A stretch of 58,220 bases of DNA from Candidatus Gastranaerophilales bacterium (GTDB taxonomy: Bacteria > Cyanobacteriota > Vampirovibrionia > Gastranaerophilales > Gastranaerophilaceae): assembly GCA_944324255.1 (NCBI GenBank), contig CALUVM010000012.1, positions 1 through 58,220 of the forward strand, in the 5' to 3' direction. The notes under the pieces are model-generated. The model searched no databases and was not told the DNA's origin. It saw only the letters and a list, made by a program, of their open reading frames with translations. The translations under genes and the position numbers were made by a program. Shown in pieces: positions 1 through 9,053 of the stretch (the stretch's first letter is position 1; every line of letters starts with the position of its first letter).

Positions 1-117
1 CCTATTTATGCTATTTTCGATAAAATCGACCAAAGACCTCTTTCTAAAATCGCTAAAGATTTTGTTAAAGAATTAGCCGATGATTCTATCAGATTTGTTT
101 CTACTTTACTTAAATAA
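1..117 (+). CDS. C-terminal end of an unidentified protein (partial)
   Basis: An open frame runs from the left edge to a TAA at 115-117 and gives 38 residues, mixed charged and hydrophobic, ending in STLLK. Codon use (AAA, TTA, GAT) matches the neighbours, and the stop lies directly against the stop of the convergent YraN gene, so a real gene end is likely. Nothing in this fragment identifies a family. The start and most of the protein lie outside the window. Confidence 0.6.
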   Translation, partial: PIYAIFDKIDQRPLSKIAKDFVKELADDSIRFVSTLLK

Positions 118-462
118 TTAAATATTCTTCAAATGTTTAATAGTAACAGCAGGTTTTAAAACTATTCCTACCGCATCAATTCTAAAATTTTTATAATCGG
201 GATTTTCTTTAAGATAAAGATAAATCCCTTTTTTAATATTAGCGTATTTTGTTCGGGTAACAGCTTCCAGCGGGGTTCCGCAGTTGTCTGTCCTGCGGGT
301 TTTTACTTCACAAAAAACAAGGGTGTTTTTGTCAAGTGCAATAATATCTATTTCACAGAGGTTTGAAAAGCGTTTGTTTGTTTCAATAATTTTGTACCCC
401 TGTTTTTCAAGATATTTTTTTGCGATTTCTTCGCCGGATTTTCCTATAGCCTTATTAATCAT
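118..462 (-). CDS. YraN/UPF0102-family endonuclease-like protein
   Basis: This 114-residue protein has the full UPF0102 (YraN) layout, a small PD-(D/E)XK nuclease-like fold of unclear cellular role. The signature residues are visible: an early Glu (E12), the CEIDIIA strand (E37, D39), and the CEVKTR motif (E52, K54) that supplies the catalytic-type E-x-K. Length is typical of the family. The start is ATG at 460-462. There is no Shine-Dalgarno; instead an extended -10 box ends six bases upstream, suggesting a leaderless mRNA. The 3' end abuts the convergent gene at 1-117. The family call is firm. Nuclease activity is a fold-based inference. Confidence 0.9.
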   Translation of the reverse strand: MINKAIGKSGEEIAKKYLEKQGYKIIETNKRFSNLCEIDIIALDKNTLVFCEVKTRRTDNCGTPLEAVTRTKYANIKKGIYLYLKENPDYKNFRIDAVGIVLKPAVTIKHLKNI

Positions 463-477
463 AAAAAGATTTTAGCA
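463..477 (-). promoter_or_regulatory. Extended -10 promoter for leaderless yraN-like gene
   Basis: On the minus strand TGCTAAAAT is followed by exactly six bases and then the ATG. No ribosome-binding site fits between them, so transcription is inferred to start at or next to the A of the start codon. Confidence 0.6.
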
Positions 478-479
478 TA

Positions 480-1904
480 TTATCTCTGGATTAAAAACAG
501 ATAGGAATTTTTGTCCTGATATTTATAAAGAATTTTTTGCCCTTCAACCCAGCTTAAAAAGTACGGATAAACCGGAGTTTTTCTGTAGTCTTTTACCATA
601 TAGAACCAGAATTTTTGATTGCGGGACAGGTTATTTAAGTATTTTAGAGTATGTTCTTCATCAATTTTATCTATATCCATAAGGTAAGTGTTAGGAGTGG
701 TAAAGTTTTGAGCGGAAGAATATAAAAGAAAGCTTGAAGCGGAGGCGTTATTGCAGATTATGGCTTCATCGGATTTATATTTTTCCTTAAGAATAGACAT
801 AAGTTTTCCAGGCGAATAGGTTATACTGTTTTCCGGATTGGAGATTTGTTTAAAGTATGAGAAATTATAGCTGAAAAAACTTAAAGCAAAACAGCAGAAT
901 GCAGCAATTAAGCTTTTTCTTTCCAAATCAAGCGGTTTAATAACAATCAGCATAAATAAAGGTGCGCTATAAAGAGCAACTCTTCCCATAAGCGGATATT
1001 GACCGAGGACAGATGCCAGAATCATAAGTGCCAGTGATATAAGGATAAATTGACCGTAAGAGGACTTTTCTTTAATAAATAAGTATATTCCCCATAGAAA
1101 TAAGGCGAATGTAAAAAGAGTATAAGAATTCGGGTAAAACAGATATTTAAGGTGAAAACAAAGCACCCCGATAAGATTTTTAGCAGAAAGCCCTATAAAA
1201 CCTTTATCCCAGTAATTAGGGAAATACATATCCAGCGAGGATTTTGAAGGAAGTAAGTTAAAAAAGTAGTATAAAACAAATACAGTTAAAAATGGTAAAG
1301 CATATAAAAACGGCTTAAAATTTTTGTTTTTAATGAGATTAAGAATAAAAAATGCACCGACGAAGAATGTTGAAGGCAGGGATACAAAAGGGAGAATTAT
1401 CAAACTTACAGTAAGAATTATTATTTGTTTTATTGTTAGTTTTTCAAAATTGATTTCCGGCAGAAAATACATACAGAGAATAGCGGTTAGAATATCTGTT
1501 GAATACTGTTTAAAGACGACTGAAAACTCTATAATATTTCGTCCGAAAAAGAAGAGAAAACAGGATGCAAGAACTGCTATTTTGTGCTTGAACGTTTTCA
1601 ACGCCAGCTTGAAAAACATAAATACGGCTCCCAGAGATGCCAGAAACGGGATAAGCTTTAAGATTTGTTCTTTAAACCCGAAAAGATTAAGAAGAATTTT
1701 TGCGGGAATTAAAAATAGCGGCGGGGCAGACTGTGCATCTCCCAGAGGCCCGAAAAGCGACCATAGATTTTTATCAAGTATGGTTAAAAGTAGCCTGCAT
1801 TCATCGTCTTCAAAAACATTGGAATGAATAAAAAAGTTGAGTCTGAGAATAATTCCCAGAACAAACATAACGCCGATAACCCATCCAAACCAGTGTTTTT
1901 GCAT
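480..1904 (-). CDS. Multi-pass membrane glycosyltransferase (GT39/PMT-like)
   Basis: This 474-residue protein has about ten to twelve hydrophobic segments and a short C-terminal soluble tail. After the first membrane segment the acidic DDE motif (residues about 33-35) sits where the catalytic Asp/Glu of GT-C enzymes (ArnT/PMT, PF13231-like) lies on the first outer loop. Such enzymes move a sugar from a polyprenyl-phosphate donor to lipid or protein on the outer face of the inner membrane. The start is ATG at 1902-1904, preceded by a good AAGGAAGAG ribosome site. It is divergent from the soluble glycosyltransferase at 2024. The exact substrate cannot be read; the GT-C class is likely. Confidence 0.75.
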   Translation of the reverse strand: MQKHWFGWVIGVMFVLGIILRLNFFIHSNVFEDDECRLLLTILDKNLWSLFGPLGDAQSAPPLFLIPAKILLNLFGFKEQILKLIPFLASLGAVFMFFKLALKTFKHKIAVLASCFLFFFGRNIIEFSVVFKQYSTDILTAILCMYFLPEINFEKLTIKQIIILTVSLIILPFVSLPSTFFVGAFFILNLIKNKNFKPFLYALPFLTVFVLYYFFNLLPSKSSLDMYFPNYWDKGFIGLSAKNLIGVLCFHLKYLFYPNSYTLFTFALFLWGIYLFIKEKSSYGQFILISLALMILASVLGQYPLMGRVALYSAPLFMLIVIKPLDLERKSLIAAFCCFALSFFSYNFSYFKQISNPENSITYSPGKLMSILKEKYKSDEAIICNNASASSFLLYSSAQNFTTPNTYLMDIDKIDEEHTLKYLNNLSRNQKFWFYMVKDYRKTPVYPYFLSWVEGQKILYKYQDKNSYLFLIQR

Positions 1905-2023
1905 ATCTCTTCCTTTAGTTTTGAGTTCATTATCTCATATTAATATTTTTTTTACAAATAAAAACGTGTTAAGTATTGATAGGTTGTAAACTCCGCTCTA
2001 AAATGTTAAAATATTATGAAACT

Positions 2024-2959
2024 ATGAAAAAGAAGAGAGTTTTAGCAATATTACCGATAAGTATTGGCGGCAGGCTTACGACCAGCAGTATTATTGACGG
2101 CTACAGGCAAAATAATTGTGATGTAACAGTTTATGACGAACTCTTTGATAGCAATTTGGAAGAAGTTTTAAAAGGGAAATATTCTCAAATAGTCGGATAC
2201 GATTTTTCCGGTTTAAAAATTAAGATTGATAACAATTTAAAAATCCCTTCAGTTAACTATTTTTCGGATGACATAAGAAGCAAAACTTCAGGTCCTGAGT
2301 GGGAAAAGTATATTAAGTATCTGGAAGATGATGACAATTATACTTTTTATTGGGATAAAGCTCTGACAAGTTATGAAACGTTTAAAAATATTTACTACAT
2401 GCCTCACTTTGTTAACTTTGAGGTATATAAAGATTATGGAAATCAGCCCGAGTTTGATTTAATGTTTGCCGGCAGGCTTGATACAGATTACAGGCTGAGC
2501 TTTTTTGAAGAGCTTGTGATGAAGCTTCCGCATCTGAGAGTCGCATGGTATGCTATAGAAAAACATTTTGATGACGCCAAAAAACGGGCAAATTATCCGG
2601 AAATCATTGACATTTGCTATCGGGGTTTTATTGATAATGAAGAAGATATGGCTAAAGCTATTAATAACTCAAGAATTCTTTTTAATATGAATTCTCAGGG
2701 GATTTCTTCTTTGAATTACAGGACATTTCAGGCTGTTGCATGCAAGCGTTTAATGATTAGTGATTATAGAGAAGAACTTGCCCTGTTTGAAGGACATATG
2801 CCTTTTTATGAAGATTTTTCTGACCTTCTTTTTAAGATAGAAAGTTATCTTGCAGATTCGCAAGCCTATGATAAGGTTGTCAATTCCTGCTATAATATCG
2901 CAAAACAGAGCCATAATTCGAAAGATTGCGTAAGGTATATGCTAAAAGTTGTTAAATAA
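2024..2959 (+). CDS. CgeB-like glycosyltransferase (GT-B, group 1 type)
   Basis: This protein of 311 residues begins MKKKRVLAILP, a Rossmann-type N-terminus. The C-terminal half holds FAGRLD (about residues 145-150) and the block RTFQAVACKRLMISDY, which matches the 'glycosyl transferases group 1' family PF13524 found in CgeB-like proteins. It probably transfers a sugar from a nucleotide donor in the cytoplasm. An in-frame ATG at 1976 would add 16 residues, but those codons overlap a TGTTAAAAT -10-like box. The start at 2024 is therefore preferred, leaving almost no leader. It is divergent from the membrane glycosyltransferase and upstream of bioD. Substrate unknown. Confidence 0.65.
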   Translation: MKKKRVLAILPISIGGRLTTSSIIDGYRQNNCDVTVYDELFDSNLEEVLKGKYSQIVGYDFSGLKIKIDNNLKIPSVNYFSDDIRSKTSGPEWEKYIKYLEDDDNYTFYWDKALTSYETFKNIYYMPHFVNFEVYKDYGNQPEFDLMFAGRLDTDYRLSFFEELVMKLPHLRVAWYAIEKHFDDAKKRANYPEIIDICYRGFIDNEEDMAKAINNSRILFNMNSQGISSLNYRTFQAVACKRLMISDYREELALFEGHMPFYEDFSDLLFKIESYLADSQAYDKVVNSCYNIAKQSHNSKDCVRYMLKVVK

Positions 2960-2998
2960 AATTTTAGTGATACTCTTTTGGGTATAAGAGGTATTACT

Positions 2999-3667
2999 AT
3001 GTCAAAAAATATTTTTATAACAGCAACCGGTACAGATATCGGAAAAACCTATGTTTCAGCACTCATTGTAAAAAAAATGCGGGAATCGGGCTTTAATTGC
3101 GGATATTACAAGCCGGTATTAAGCGGAGTGGAAGAAAAAGACGGAAAACTTACAAAAAGTGACTGCAACTATGTAGTAGAAACGTCTAAAATTCCGATTG
3201 CAGCTGATGATTGTGTAACTTACCGGTGGAAAGAAGCTGTTTCTCCGCATTTGGCTGCAAAAAGAGCCGGTGATGTTATCGACACAAAAAGGATTCTTGC
3301 TGATTATAAATCTATATCAAAAAAATATGATTATCTGCTAATAGAAGGTGCCGGAGGCATAACCTGCCCCTTGAGGCTTGATGGTGAAAAGTACCTTCTT
3401 AAAGATTTGATAAAAGATTTTGGAGTTAGTGTTCTCCTTGTGGCAGACGGGGGCTTAGGTACGATTAATTCAGTTCTCTTAACTGCTGAATATGCAAAAG
3501 CTAACGGTATTAAGATATCGGGAATTATTTTAAATAATTATGAGCCGGAAAATTTTATGCATCGTGATAATCTTAAACAGGTCGAATACTTGAGCGGTAT
3601 TAAAGTAGTCGGAACAGTATCAAAAAATCAGGATGATATTATACTTTTGGAAGAGTTTTTTGTTTAA
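2999..3667 (+). CDS. bioD: Dethiobiotin synthetase
   Basis: BioD makes dethiobiotin from 7,8-diaminononanoate, CO2 and ATP, the penultimate step of biotin synthesis, in the cytosol. The 222-residue product has the P-loop GTDIGKT (11-17), the substrate-region YYKPV strand and the LIEGAGG motif typical of the family, and a normal length. The ATG at 2999 gives the usual N-terminus; an upstream in-frame TTG at 2978 would add seven residues without support. No other biotin gene is in the window. It converges on murG, leaving only about 30 bp between the two stops. Confidence 0.93.
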   Translation: MSKNIFITATGTDIGKTYVSALIVKKMRESGFNCGYYKPVLSGVEEKDGKLTKSDCNYVVETSKIPIAADDCVTYRWKEAVSPHLAAKRAGDVIDTKRILADYKSISKKYDYLLIEGAGGITCPLRLDGEKYLLKDLIKDFGVSVLLVADGGLGTINSVLLTAEYAKANGIKISGIILNNYEPENFMHRDNLKQVEYLSGIKVVGTVSKNQDDIILLEEFFV

Positions 3668-3699
3668 AATATAACCGCCTAAATGTATTATCTTCAAAC

Positions 3700-4809
3700 T
3701 TAAATTGAATGCAGGCATTCTATAATTTTCTTTGTTGCATCAAATTTAGCCAGGTGAGAAGAATTTTGTTTAAGGTAGTTTATTTTAACAGGATTTTCTA
3801 AAAGCTCCATAATAACTTCTCTGAGCTTGTTCGGCTCAAGTTCTTTATCCTCAAGATAAATGCAGGCTCCCATTTCAAGAAAATATTTTGCATTAATTCT
3901 CTGATGGTTTGCTGCTGCGTACGGATACGGTATAAGAACCGGTGCAGCTGCGCTTGCGCTTATTTCTGATAAACTTAAAGATCCGGCTCTTGAAATTACT
4001 ATATCACTTGCTTTAAGAACCGTTACCATATCCATAAAATACGGCTTAATTAAAAGGTTTTTATCCTGTTCCCATCCGGGATATATAAGTTTAAGTTTTT
4101 CAATAACCTCATTATAATTTTTCTTTCCGGTTTGAAAAATTATTTGAAGCCCGTTTTCTTGCGAAAGTTCTTTAAGGAGTTCTACAACAGTTGCGTTAAT
4201 AGTTTTAGCTCCCTGCGAGCCGCCCATAATACAGAGAGTAAGTTTATTCTCAAGTCCCAAAGATGAGCGGGCATCTTCTTTTGTAAGGGTAGAAAAAGTT
4301 TCTCTTATCGGATTTCCTGTTACAATTGAATGTTTATTAGGAATATATTTTTTGGCTTTTTCAAAAGCCAGAGAAACAAATTTTGCTCTCTTGCACAGCC
4401 TTCTTGTAACAAGTCCCGGCATAGCATCACAATCGTGCATCATATAAGGAGTTTTAGTTATAATGCAGGCAAAAATCATAGGAGCCGAAACATAACCGCC
4501 TGTTGCAAAAACAGCATTAGGTTTGTATTTTTTGATATATCTTATTGAACGAATAATTGCTTTAACAAGCTTAACTCCCCAGATGAAAAATTTGGGATTA
4601 AGCTTTCTTGGCATACCGGAAACACTTACATGAAGGAATTTGTAACCTTTCTTTGATGCAAGTTCAAACTCCATATTTCTTTTATTTCCGACATAATAAA
4701 CCTTATTGCCCTCTTCGCTAAGTGCATCAGCAACAGCCATTGCCGGGTAAATGTGACCGCCTGTTCCGCCGCCTGTGACGAAATAGACTCTATTGTATAT
4801 TTCTGACAT
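3700..4809 (-). CDS. murG: UDP-GlcNAc:lipid I GlcNAc transferase
   Basis: MurG adds GlcNAc to lipid I on the inner face of the cytoplasmic membrane, giving lipid II for peptidoglycan synthesis. The 369-residue protein shows the glycine-rich GGGTGGH loop (13-19), TGGYVSAP, a donor-binding GGSQGA loop and the C-terminal SRAGSLSLSE motif of the UDP-GlcNAc site. Its ATG lies inside the end of ftsW (about 20 bp overlap), so translation is probably coupled in the order murD-ftsW-murG. Complete and of typical length. Confidence 0.97.
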   Translation of the reverse strand: MSEIYNRVYFVTGGGTGGHIYPAMAVADALSEEGNKVYYVGNKRNMEFELASKKGYKFLHVSVSGMPRKLNPKFFIWGVKLVKAIIRSIRYIKKYKPNAVFATGGYVSAPMIFACIITKTPYMMHDCDAMPGLVTRRLCKRAKFVSLAFEKAKKYIPNKHSIVTGNPIRETFSTLTKEDARSSLGLENKLTLCIMGGSQGAKTINATVVELLKELSQENGLQIIFQTGKKNYNEVIEKLKLIYPGWEQDKNLLIKPYFMDMVTVLKASDIVISRAGSLSLSEISASAAAPVLIPYPYAAANHQRINAKYFLEMGACIYLEDKELEPNKLREVIMELLENPVKINYLKQNSSHLAKFDATKKIIECLHSI

Positions 4810-5947
4810 TAGTATAATTCCTTATCCTTTTCACATTATCTTTTGATATATTTAATAAAATTCCAACCATCCACAATGATACCATAATAGAAGAACCTCC
4901 GTAACTAATAAATGGCATCGGTACACCTGTTGCAGGAACAAAAGAACTTGCAACCCACATATTTAAAAATCCCTGAAAACATATAGAAAATGTAAGCCCC
5001 AGAGCTAAAAGCTTTCCGTACATATCCTGACATTTTGTTGCAATTAAAAATCCTCTCTGTAAGATTGTCCAGAAAAGACAAATTATTAAAAGGCAGCCTA
5101 TAAAACCGTGTTCTTCACCGATTACTGCAAAAATAAAGTCCGTATGAGCTTCCGGAAGCCAGGCAAGTTTTTGTTTGGAGCTTCCGTATCCTACACCGTA
5201 AAGCCCGCCTGATGCAAAAGCTACAAGTGACTGAATAATGTTATATCCTGCTCCGAGCGGGTCAGCTTCAGGATGCAGCCAGGTCGTAATACGTGCAGAT
5301 TGATATCCTCTCAGACCTTTTAATAAAAGCAGCGGTATAAAACAGGCACCGCCAAAGAGAATTAACTGCATTGACCCGCCGGCACATAAGAAAATTGCAA
5401 CTGATGTGAATAACAGTAAAAGCAGCATACTTAAATTAGGCTGCATATAAATAAATGCCATCATGATAAGTATTGGAATAAATGCCGTAGCAATTTTATT
5501 TCCGTCAAATATCTCCGCATTCCTATAAAAAACTCCTGCCAGAAGCATTACAACTGCAGGTTTTGCAAATTCTGACGGCTGCAAACTCAAAGGTCCTATG
5601 TTTATCCATCTTTGCGCACCATTAACCGTGACACCTGCAACTTTTACCATAATAAGCATTATTATTACAAAGAACGCAAACGGAAGAGTATATGCCATTA
5701 ATTTCTTATAATGGAAGTTTGATAAAAATCTAAGTCCTATAAATCCGATGACAGCTCCCAGAATTTGTTGTATAAGAAATCTGGCGGGATTTAATCCCAT
5801 TTCAATACATTTTGGAGCACTTGCGGAAAAAATTGCCATCAGCCCGATTACAACAAGGAAAATTACAGCAATCAAAAGAGGTCTGTCTGATTGCATATTT
5901 TGAGTACTCATATTTTCATTTTGAAATCCGCTATTTTGATAAGACAT
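4790..5947 (-). CDS. ftsW: Septal peptidoglycan glycosyltransferase (SEDS family)
   Basis: FtsW is the SEDS-family polymerase that builds septal glycan from lipid II with its partner class B PBP. The protein has about ten membrane segments, the GAQRWI and LQPSEFAK hallmarks of FtsW/RodA, an HTDFIF motif and a PFISYGGSS motif near the C-terminus. The frame is open further upstream to 6004, but the ATG at 5945-5947 (MSYQN) gives 385 residues, a usual length, and overlaps the end of murD by 17 bp. The N-terminal 30 residues are Asn/Gln/Ser-rich and cytoplasmic. FtsW rather than RodA is inferred from its position between murD and murG. Confidence 0.95.
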   Translation of the reverse strand: MSYQNSGFQNENMSTQNMQSDRPLLIAVIFLVVIGLMAIFSASAPKCIEMGLNPARFLIQQILGAVIGFIGLRFLSNFHYKKLMAYTLPFAFFVIIMLIMVKVAGVTVNGAQRWINIGPLSLQPSEFAKPAVVMLLAGVFYRNAEIFDGNKIATAFIPILIMMAFIYMQPNLSMLLLLLFTSVAIFLCAGGSMQLILFGGACFIPLLLLKGLRGYQSARITTWLHPEADPLGAGYNIIQSLVAFASGGLYGVGYGSSKQKLAWLPEAHTDFIFAVIGEEHGFIGCLLIICLFWTILQRGFLIATKCQDMYGKLLALGLTFSICFQGFLNMWVASSFVPATGVPMPFISYGGSSIMVSLWMVGILLNISKDNVKRIRNYTNVRNIQ

Positions 5948-7259
5948 ACTCTTTAAAAACTTCTCCTCTGTGTTCATAACTCTTGAACATATCAAAACTT
6001 GCACAAGCCGGTGAAAGCAGTACTACATCAGGTTTTAGACTTATAGCTCTATCTGTTGCACTTTCAAGAGTATTTTCTTTTATTATATTGTTAAACCCAT
6101 TTTTTCTTAAATTTTCCTCAAACCTCTGGCTTGCTTCTCCTATCAGAATAACGGTTTTGATATGTTTGTTAATAGATTCGCACATTTGAGTTAAATCCGT
6201 ATTCTTATCTCTGCCGCCCAGAATAAGTGCAACGTCAACCCCGTTAAAGGAGTCAATAGCCACGATTGAAGCTTCAGGATTTGTTGCTTTAGAATCATTA
6301 TAGAAAGTTATTCCGTTCATTACACGAACTTTTTCAAGCCTGTGTTCCGGAGCTTTAAAAGTCATAATACCTTTTTTTATATCTTCATTTTTCATTCCGG
6401 CAATTTCGGCGCAGATAATTCCGCACATAATATTCTGATAATTGTGATGTCCTACAAGCGGGCATTCGTTTAGTGAAATTATCCTTTCTTCCCAGCCTCC
6501 GGTTTTGTACCAGATTGCTTCATCTTTGATATAGCAGGCATTCGGATATTCTTCGGTATCAAATAAATATACTTTTGAATTTGTACACTTTTTAGAAAAC
6601 TCTAAAAGCTTTTCATCTTTAGCATTTAAAATAGCATATTGAGGAGCTTGCTTGTCTAAGAATAGTTTAGCTTTTGCATTAAAATAATTTTCTAAGCCAC
6701 CGTGCCAGTCTATATGGTCGGGAGTAAAATTTGTCCAGCAGGAAATCAGCGGTTTGAAATCTACAGTCATAGCTGCTTGATAGGAGCTGATTTCGCATAC
6801 GAGAAAATCATTATTTTCGTCGATTAAAGATGTTGGCGGGACTCCTATATTTCCGCAGAAAGGTGCCTTAAATTTCTGGTTTAAAATATGTGAAACCAGA
6901 GCGGTTGTGGTCGTTTTGCCGTTAGTTCCGGTTATCGCAATAAATGGAGTTTTTGTATTTCTATAGGCAAGCTCCACTTCGGAAATAACGGGGATATTTT
7001 TTTCAAGTAGTCTTTGCATAATACCGGATTTGGGCGGAATCCCCGGACTGGTTACGGCAAAAGATGCTCCGGAAATGAATTTATCACTATGTTCGCCATA
7101 TTCAACATTTATTCCAAGAGATTCAAGTTCTTCAACTTTTTCGTTTTCAACTTCGGCTTTTGATTCGGTCAGATAAACATCAAACCCGTGTTTTTTTAGA
7201 AATTTTGCTGCTGATATCCCGCTTTTTGAAAGCCCTAAAACCAATACTTTTTCTGACAT
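5931..7259 (-). CDS. murD: UDP-MurNAc-L-alanine:D-glutamate ligase
   Basis: MurD adds D-glutamate to UDP-MurNAc-Ala in the cytoplasm. The 442-residue form shows an N-terminal Rossmann segment (LVLGLSKSG), the ATP loop GTNGKTT (about 111-117), the NFTPDHIDWH block, and the C-terminal domain with GGRDKN and LSPACASFD, all diagnostic. Two starts are possible: ATG 7257-7259 (chosen, preceded by GGAGAG) and ATG 7281-7283, which adds eight residues and also has a GGAG. The upstream ATG overlaps a TAAAAT box that could be the -10 element, favouring the shorter form. First gene of a murD-ftsW-murG operon. Confidence 0.96.
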   Translation of the reverse strand: MSEKVLVLGLSKSGISAAKFLKKHGFDVYLTESKAEVENEKVEELESLGINVEYGEHSDKFISGASFAVTSPGIPPKSGIMQRLLEKNIPVISEVELAYRNTKTPFIAITGTNGKTTTTALVSHILNQKFKAPFCGNIGVPPTSLIDENNDFLVCEISSYQAAMTVDFKPLISCWTNFTPDHIDWHGGLENYFNAKAKLFLDKQAPQYAILNAKDEKLLEFSKKCTNSKVYLFDTEEYPNACYIKDEAIWYKTGGWEERIISLNECPLVGHHNYQNIMCGIICAEIAGMKNEDIKKGIMTFKAPEHRLEKVRVMNGITFYNDSKATNPEASIVAIDSFNGVDVALILGGRDKNTDLTQMCESINKHIKTVILIGEASQRFEENLRKNGFNNIIKENTLESATDRAISLKPDVVLLSPACASFDMFKSYEHRGEVFKEYVLSK

Positions 7260-7317
7260 AATATGCACTCTCCGATAAGACATATTTTACTCCAAAAAAC
7301 AGAGAAAGAAAATATAT

Positions 7318-8148
7318 TTATCTGGAAATTTTTTGTCTGTAAATGGAATTAGACCCCTGACAGCTTATAAAAAGCATATTCCCGTCAACATGAAGTCCGT
7401 ATGGTTTATCAAGTTTTGAAACAAGAACCGATACAACTCCCTGCGGGGTAACTTTTAAAACATTATTGGCATTATAATTGGAGACATAAATATTTCCGAC
7501 ATCATCACTTGCAAGGCTAATAGGTCCATTTATCTGTGAACTTTTTAAGAAAACGATTCTCTTATTATCAGGGGTAATCTTAATTATAGAATTGTCTGAA
7601 AAAGTAGAAACATAGATGTTTCCCTGCCTATCCGTAGTAATTCCTGTCGGGCTTAAAATATTTTCATAAATTCCTGTCTGCTGTGCAATCTTTGACTGAG
7701 GATTAGATTGAACAGGCGGAGTTACGGTCTGTACTTTTATAGATTCTGCAAGTTCTTGACCGTTTCTGTAATAATCACTGGTTTGCGGAATAAGGCTTAT
7801 ATATTCCGCAGCTTTGGTATAATCTTCCAGCTTAGCTGATAAGGATGCAAGTTTATACAGGACTTCATAATCATTAGGATCTCTTAAATAAATCTGTTTA
7901 AATACGGTAAGAGCTTCCGAATACTGTTTGAGATATTCCAGAACGGTTCCGAGGTTATAGTATGCATCAATATAATCCGGATAAGTTCTGATAGCACTTC
8001 TAAAAGATTCTATTGCTCTTTCATACATACCAAGCTTATAAAAATCAATTCCCTGATTGTAATCAAGTTTTGCATCAACAGGAACTTCGGCTGCGTAAGC
8101 CGAAAGTGACAGTGATAATAGAAATGCAGTAAGAATTTTCTTAAACAT
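7318..8148 (-). CDS. Exported TPR plus NHL/beta-propeller protein
   Basis: This 276-residue protein has a clear signal peptide (MFKK, hydrophobic stretch, cut near AYA-AE at about 19-20). Two to three TPR units follow (about 27-130; NQGIDFYKLGMYERAIESF is typical). From about 155 on comes a short series of NHL/SMP-30-like blades with repeated 'GNIYVS' strands (GNIYVSTFSDN, GNIYVSNYNAN). It probably acts as a periplasmic or surface scaffold for protein-protein contacts; no catalytic residues are recognised. It has its own leaderless-type promoter, divergent from that of miaA. Function unknown. Confidence 0.75.
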   Translation of the reverse strand: MFKKILTAFLLSLSLSAYAAEVPVDAKLDYNQGIDFYKLGMYERAIESFRSAIRTYPDYIDAYYNLGTVLEYLKQYSEALTVFKQIYLRDPNDYEVLYKLASLSAKLEDYTKAAEYISLIPQTSDYYRNGQELAESIKVQTVTPPVQSNPQSKIAQQTGIYENILSPTGITTDRQGNIYVSTFSDNSIIKITPDNKRIVFLKSSQINGPISLASDDVGNIYVSNYNANNVLKVTPQGVVSVLVSKLDKPYGLHVDGNMLFISCQGSNSIYRQKISR

Positions 8149-8163
8149 AAGCTGATTATAGCA
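8149..8163 (-). promoter_or_regulatory. Extended -10 promoter for leaderless TPR/NHL gene
   Basis: On the minus strand TGCTATAAT is followed by six bases and the ATG at 8146-8148. It faces the miaA promoter, with about 30 bp between the two -10 boxes. Confidence 0.65.
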
Positions 8164-8189
8164 TAAATTTTAAAAGAGACAAACTTTTA

Positions 8190-8204
8190 TTGTAAAATAA
8201 GAAT
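8190..8204 (+). promoter_or_regulatory. -10 promoter for leaderless miaA
   Basis: TAAAAT at 8193-8198, preceded directly by TTG, ends six bases before the miaA ATG. No Shine-Dalgarno is present. Confidence 0.55.
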
Positions 8205-9053
8205 ATGAAGCCAAAAGTAATAGCTGTTGCAGGCCCGACTGCAAGCGGAAAAACAAAATTAGCCATAGAACTTGCCGAAAAAAACAACGGCGAAATAATT
8301 TCTGCTGATTCAAGACTTGTCTACAAAGGTTTTAATATAGCATGCGCTAAACCCCCAATGGAAGAAAGAAGAGGGATTCCTCATTACCTGATAGATATAG
8401 TTGAGCCGGAAATTGATTATTCTGTTGCGGATTTTTATGATGATGCAAAAAAGGTATTATATGAAATAATAGAGCGGGGTAAAACCCCTATTGTTGCCGG
8501 TGGTACAGGTTTATATTTCAGAGTCCTTCTTGAAACATATTCTCTTCCCAGAGTGGAAGCTAATCCGGACTTAAGAAAAGAACTCGATAAACGTGAAAAA
8601 GATGATTTACTGGAAGAGTTAAAAAAACTCGACCCCGTTTCTTATGAAAAACTCAAAGGACAGAACAAAAGGCGGATAGTTCGTGCACTTGAAGTAACCA
8701 GAGTCCTCGGACAGCCTTTTTCGGAAGTCAGTGTCCAAAAAGAACCGGAATTTGATGTCGAATGGGTTTGTCCTGTAATGAACTCAAGAGAAGAACTCTA
8801 TGACAGGATTAACAGGCGGGTTGATTTAATGTTTGAACGAGGTCTTATAGACGAAACAAAAACTCTTTTAAAAAAACATGGAAGAATAAAAAACTTTGTC
8901 TGTACAATTGGATATAAAGAAGTCCTTTCATATCTTGACGGAGAAATTTCTCTTGATGAAGCGTTAGAACAGTTAAAACAAAATACCCGAAGGTATGCAA
9001 AGCGCCAGCTTACATGGTTCAGACGGAATCCTGAGCTTAAAATTACGATATAA
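8205..9053 (+). CDS. miaA: tRNA dimethylallyltransferase
   Basis: MiaA transfers a dimethylallyl group to N6 of A37 in tRNAs that read UNN codons. The 282-residue protein has the P-loop GPTASGKT (10-17), the SADSRLVYKGF substrate strand (canonically SADS-Q-YR), the AGGTGLYF motif, and the C-terminal RRYAKRQLTWFR segment that binds tRNA. It is slightly shorter than the usual 300 or so residues but complete. The last 11 bp overlap the convergent asparaginase gene. The start is fixed by homology and by the adjacent leaderless-type -10 box. Confidence 0.96.
   Translation: MKPKVIAVAGPTASGKTKLAIELAEKNNGEIISADSRLVYKGFNIACAKPPMEERRGIPHYLIDIVEPEIDYSVADFYDDAKKVLYEIIERGKTPIVAGGTGLYFRVLLETYSLPRVEANPDLRKELDKREKDDLLEELKKLDPVSYEKLKGQNKRRIVRALEVTRVLGQPFSEVSVQKEPEFDVEWVCPVMNSREELYDRINRRVDLMFERGLIDETKTLLKKHGRIKNFVCTIGYKEVLSYLDGEISLDEALEQLKQNTRRYAKRQLTWFRRNPELKITI

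Noticed and set aside
1324-1827. Plus-strand frame of 167 codons inside the membrane glycosyltransferase
   Set aside because: It is the antisense of a clear membrane protein, with no ribosome site and a Lys/Arg-rich, shadow-like composition.
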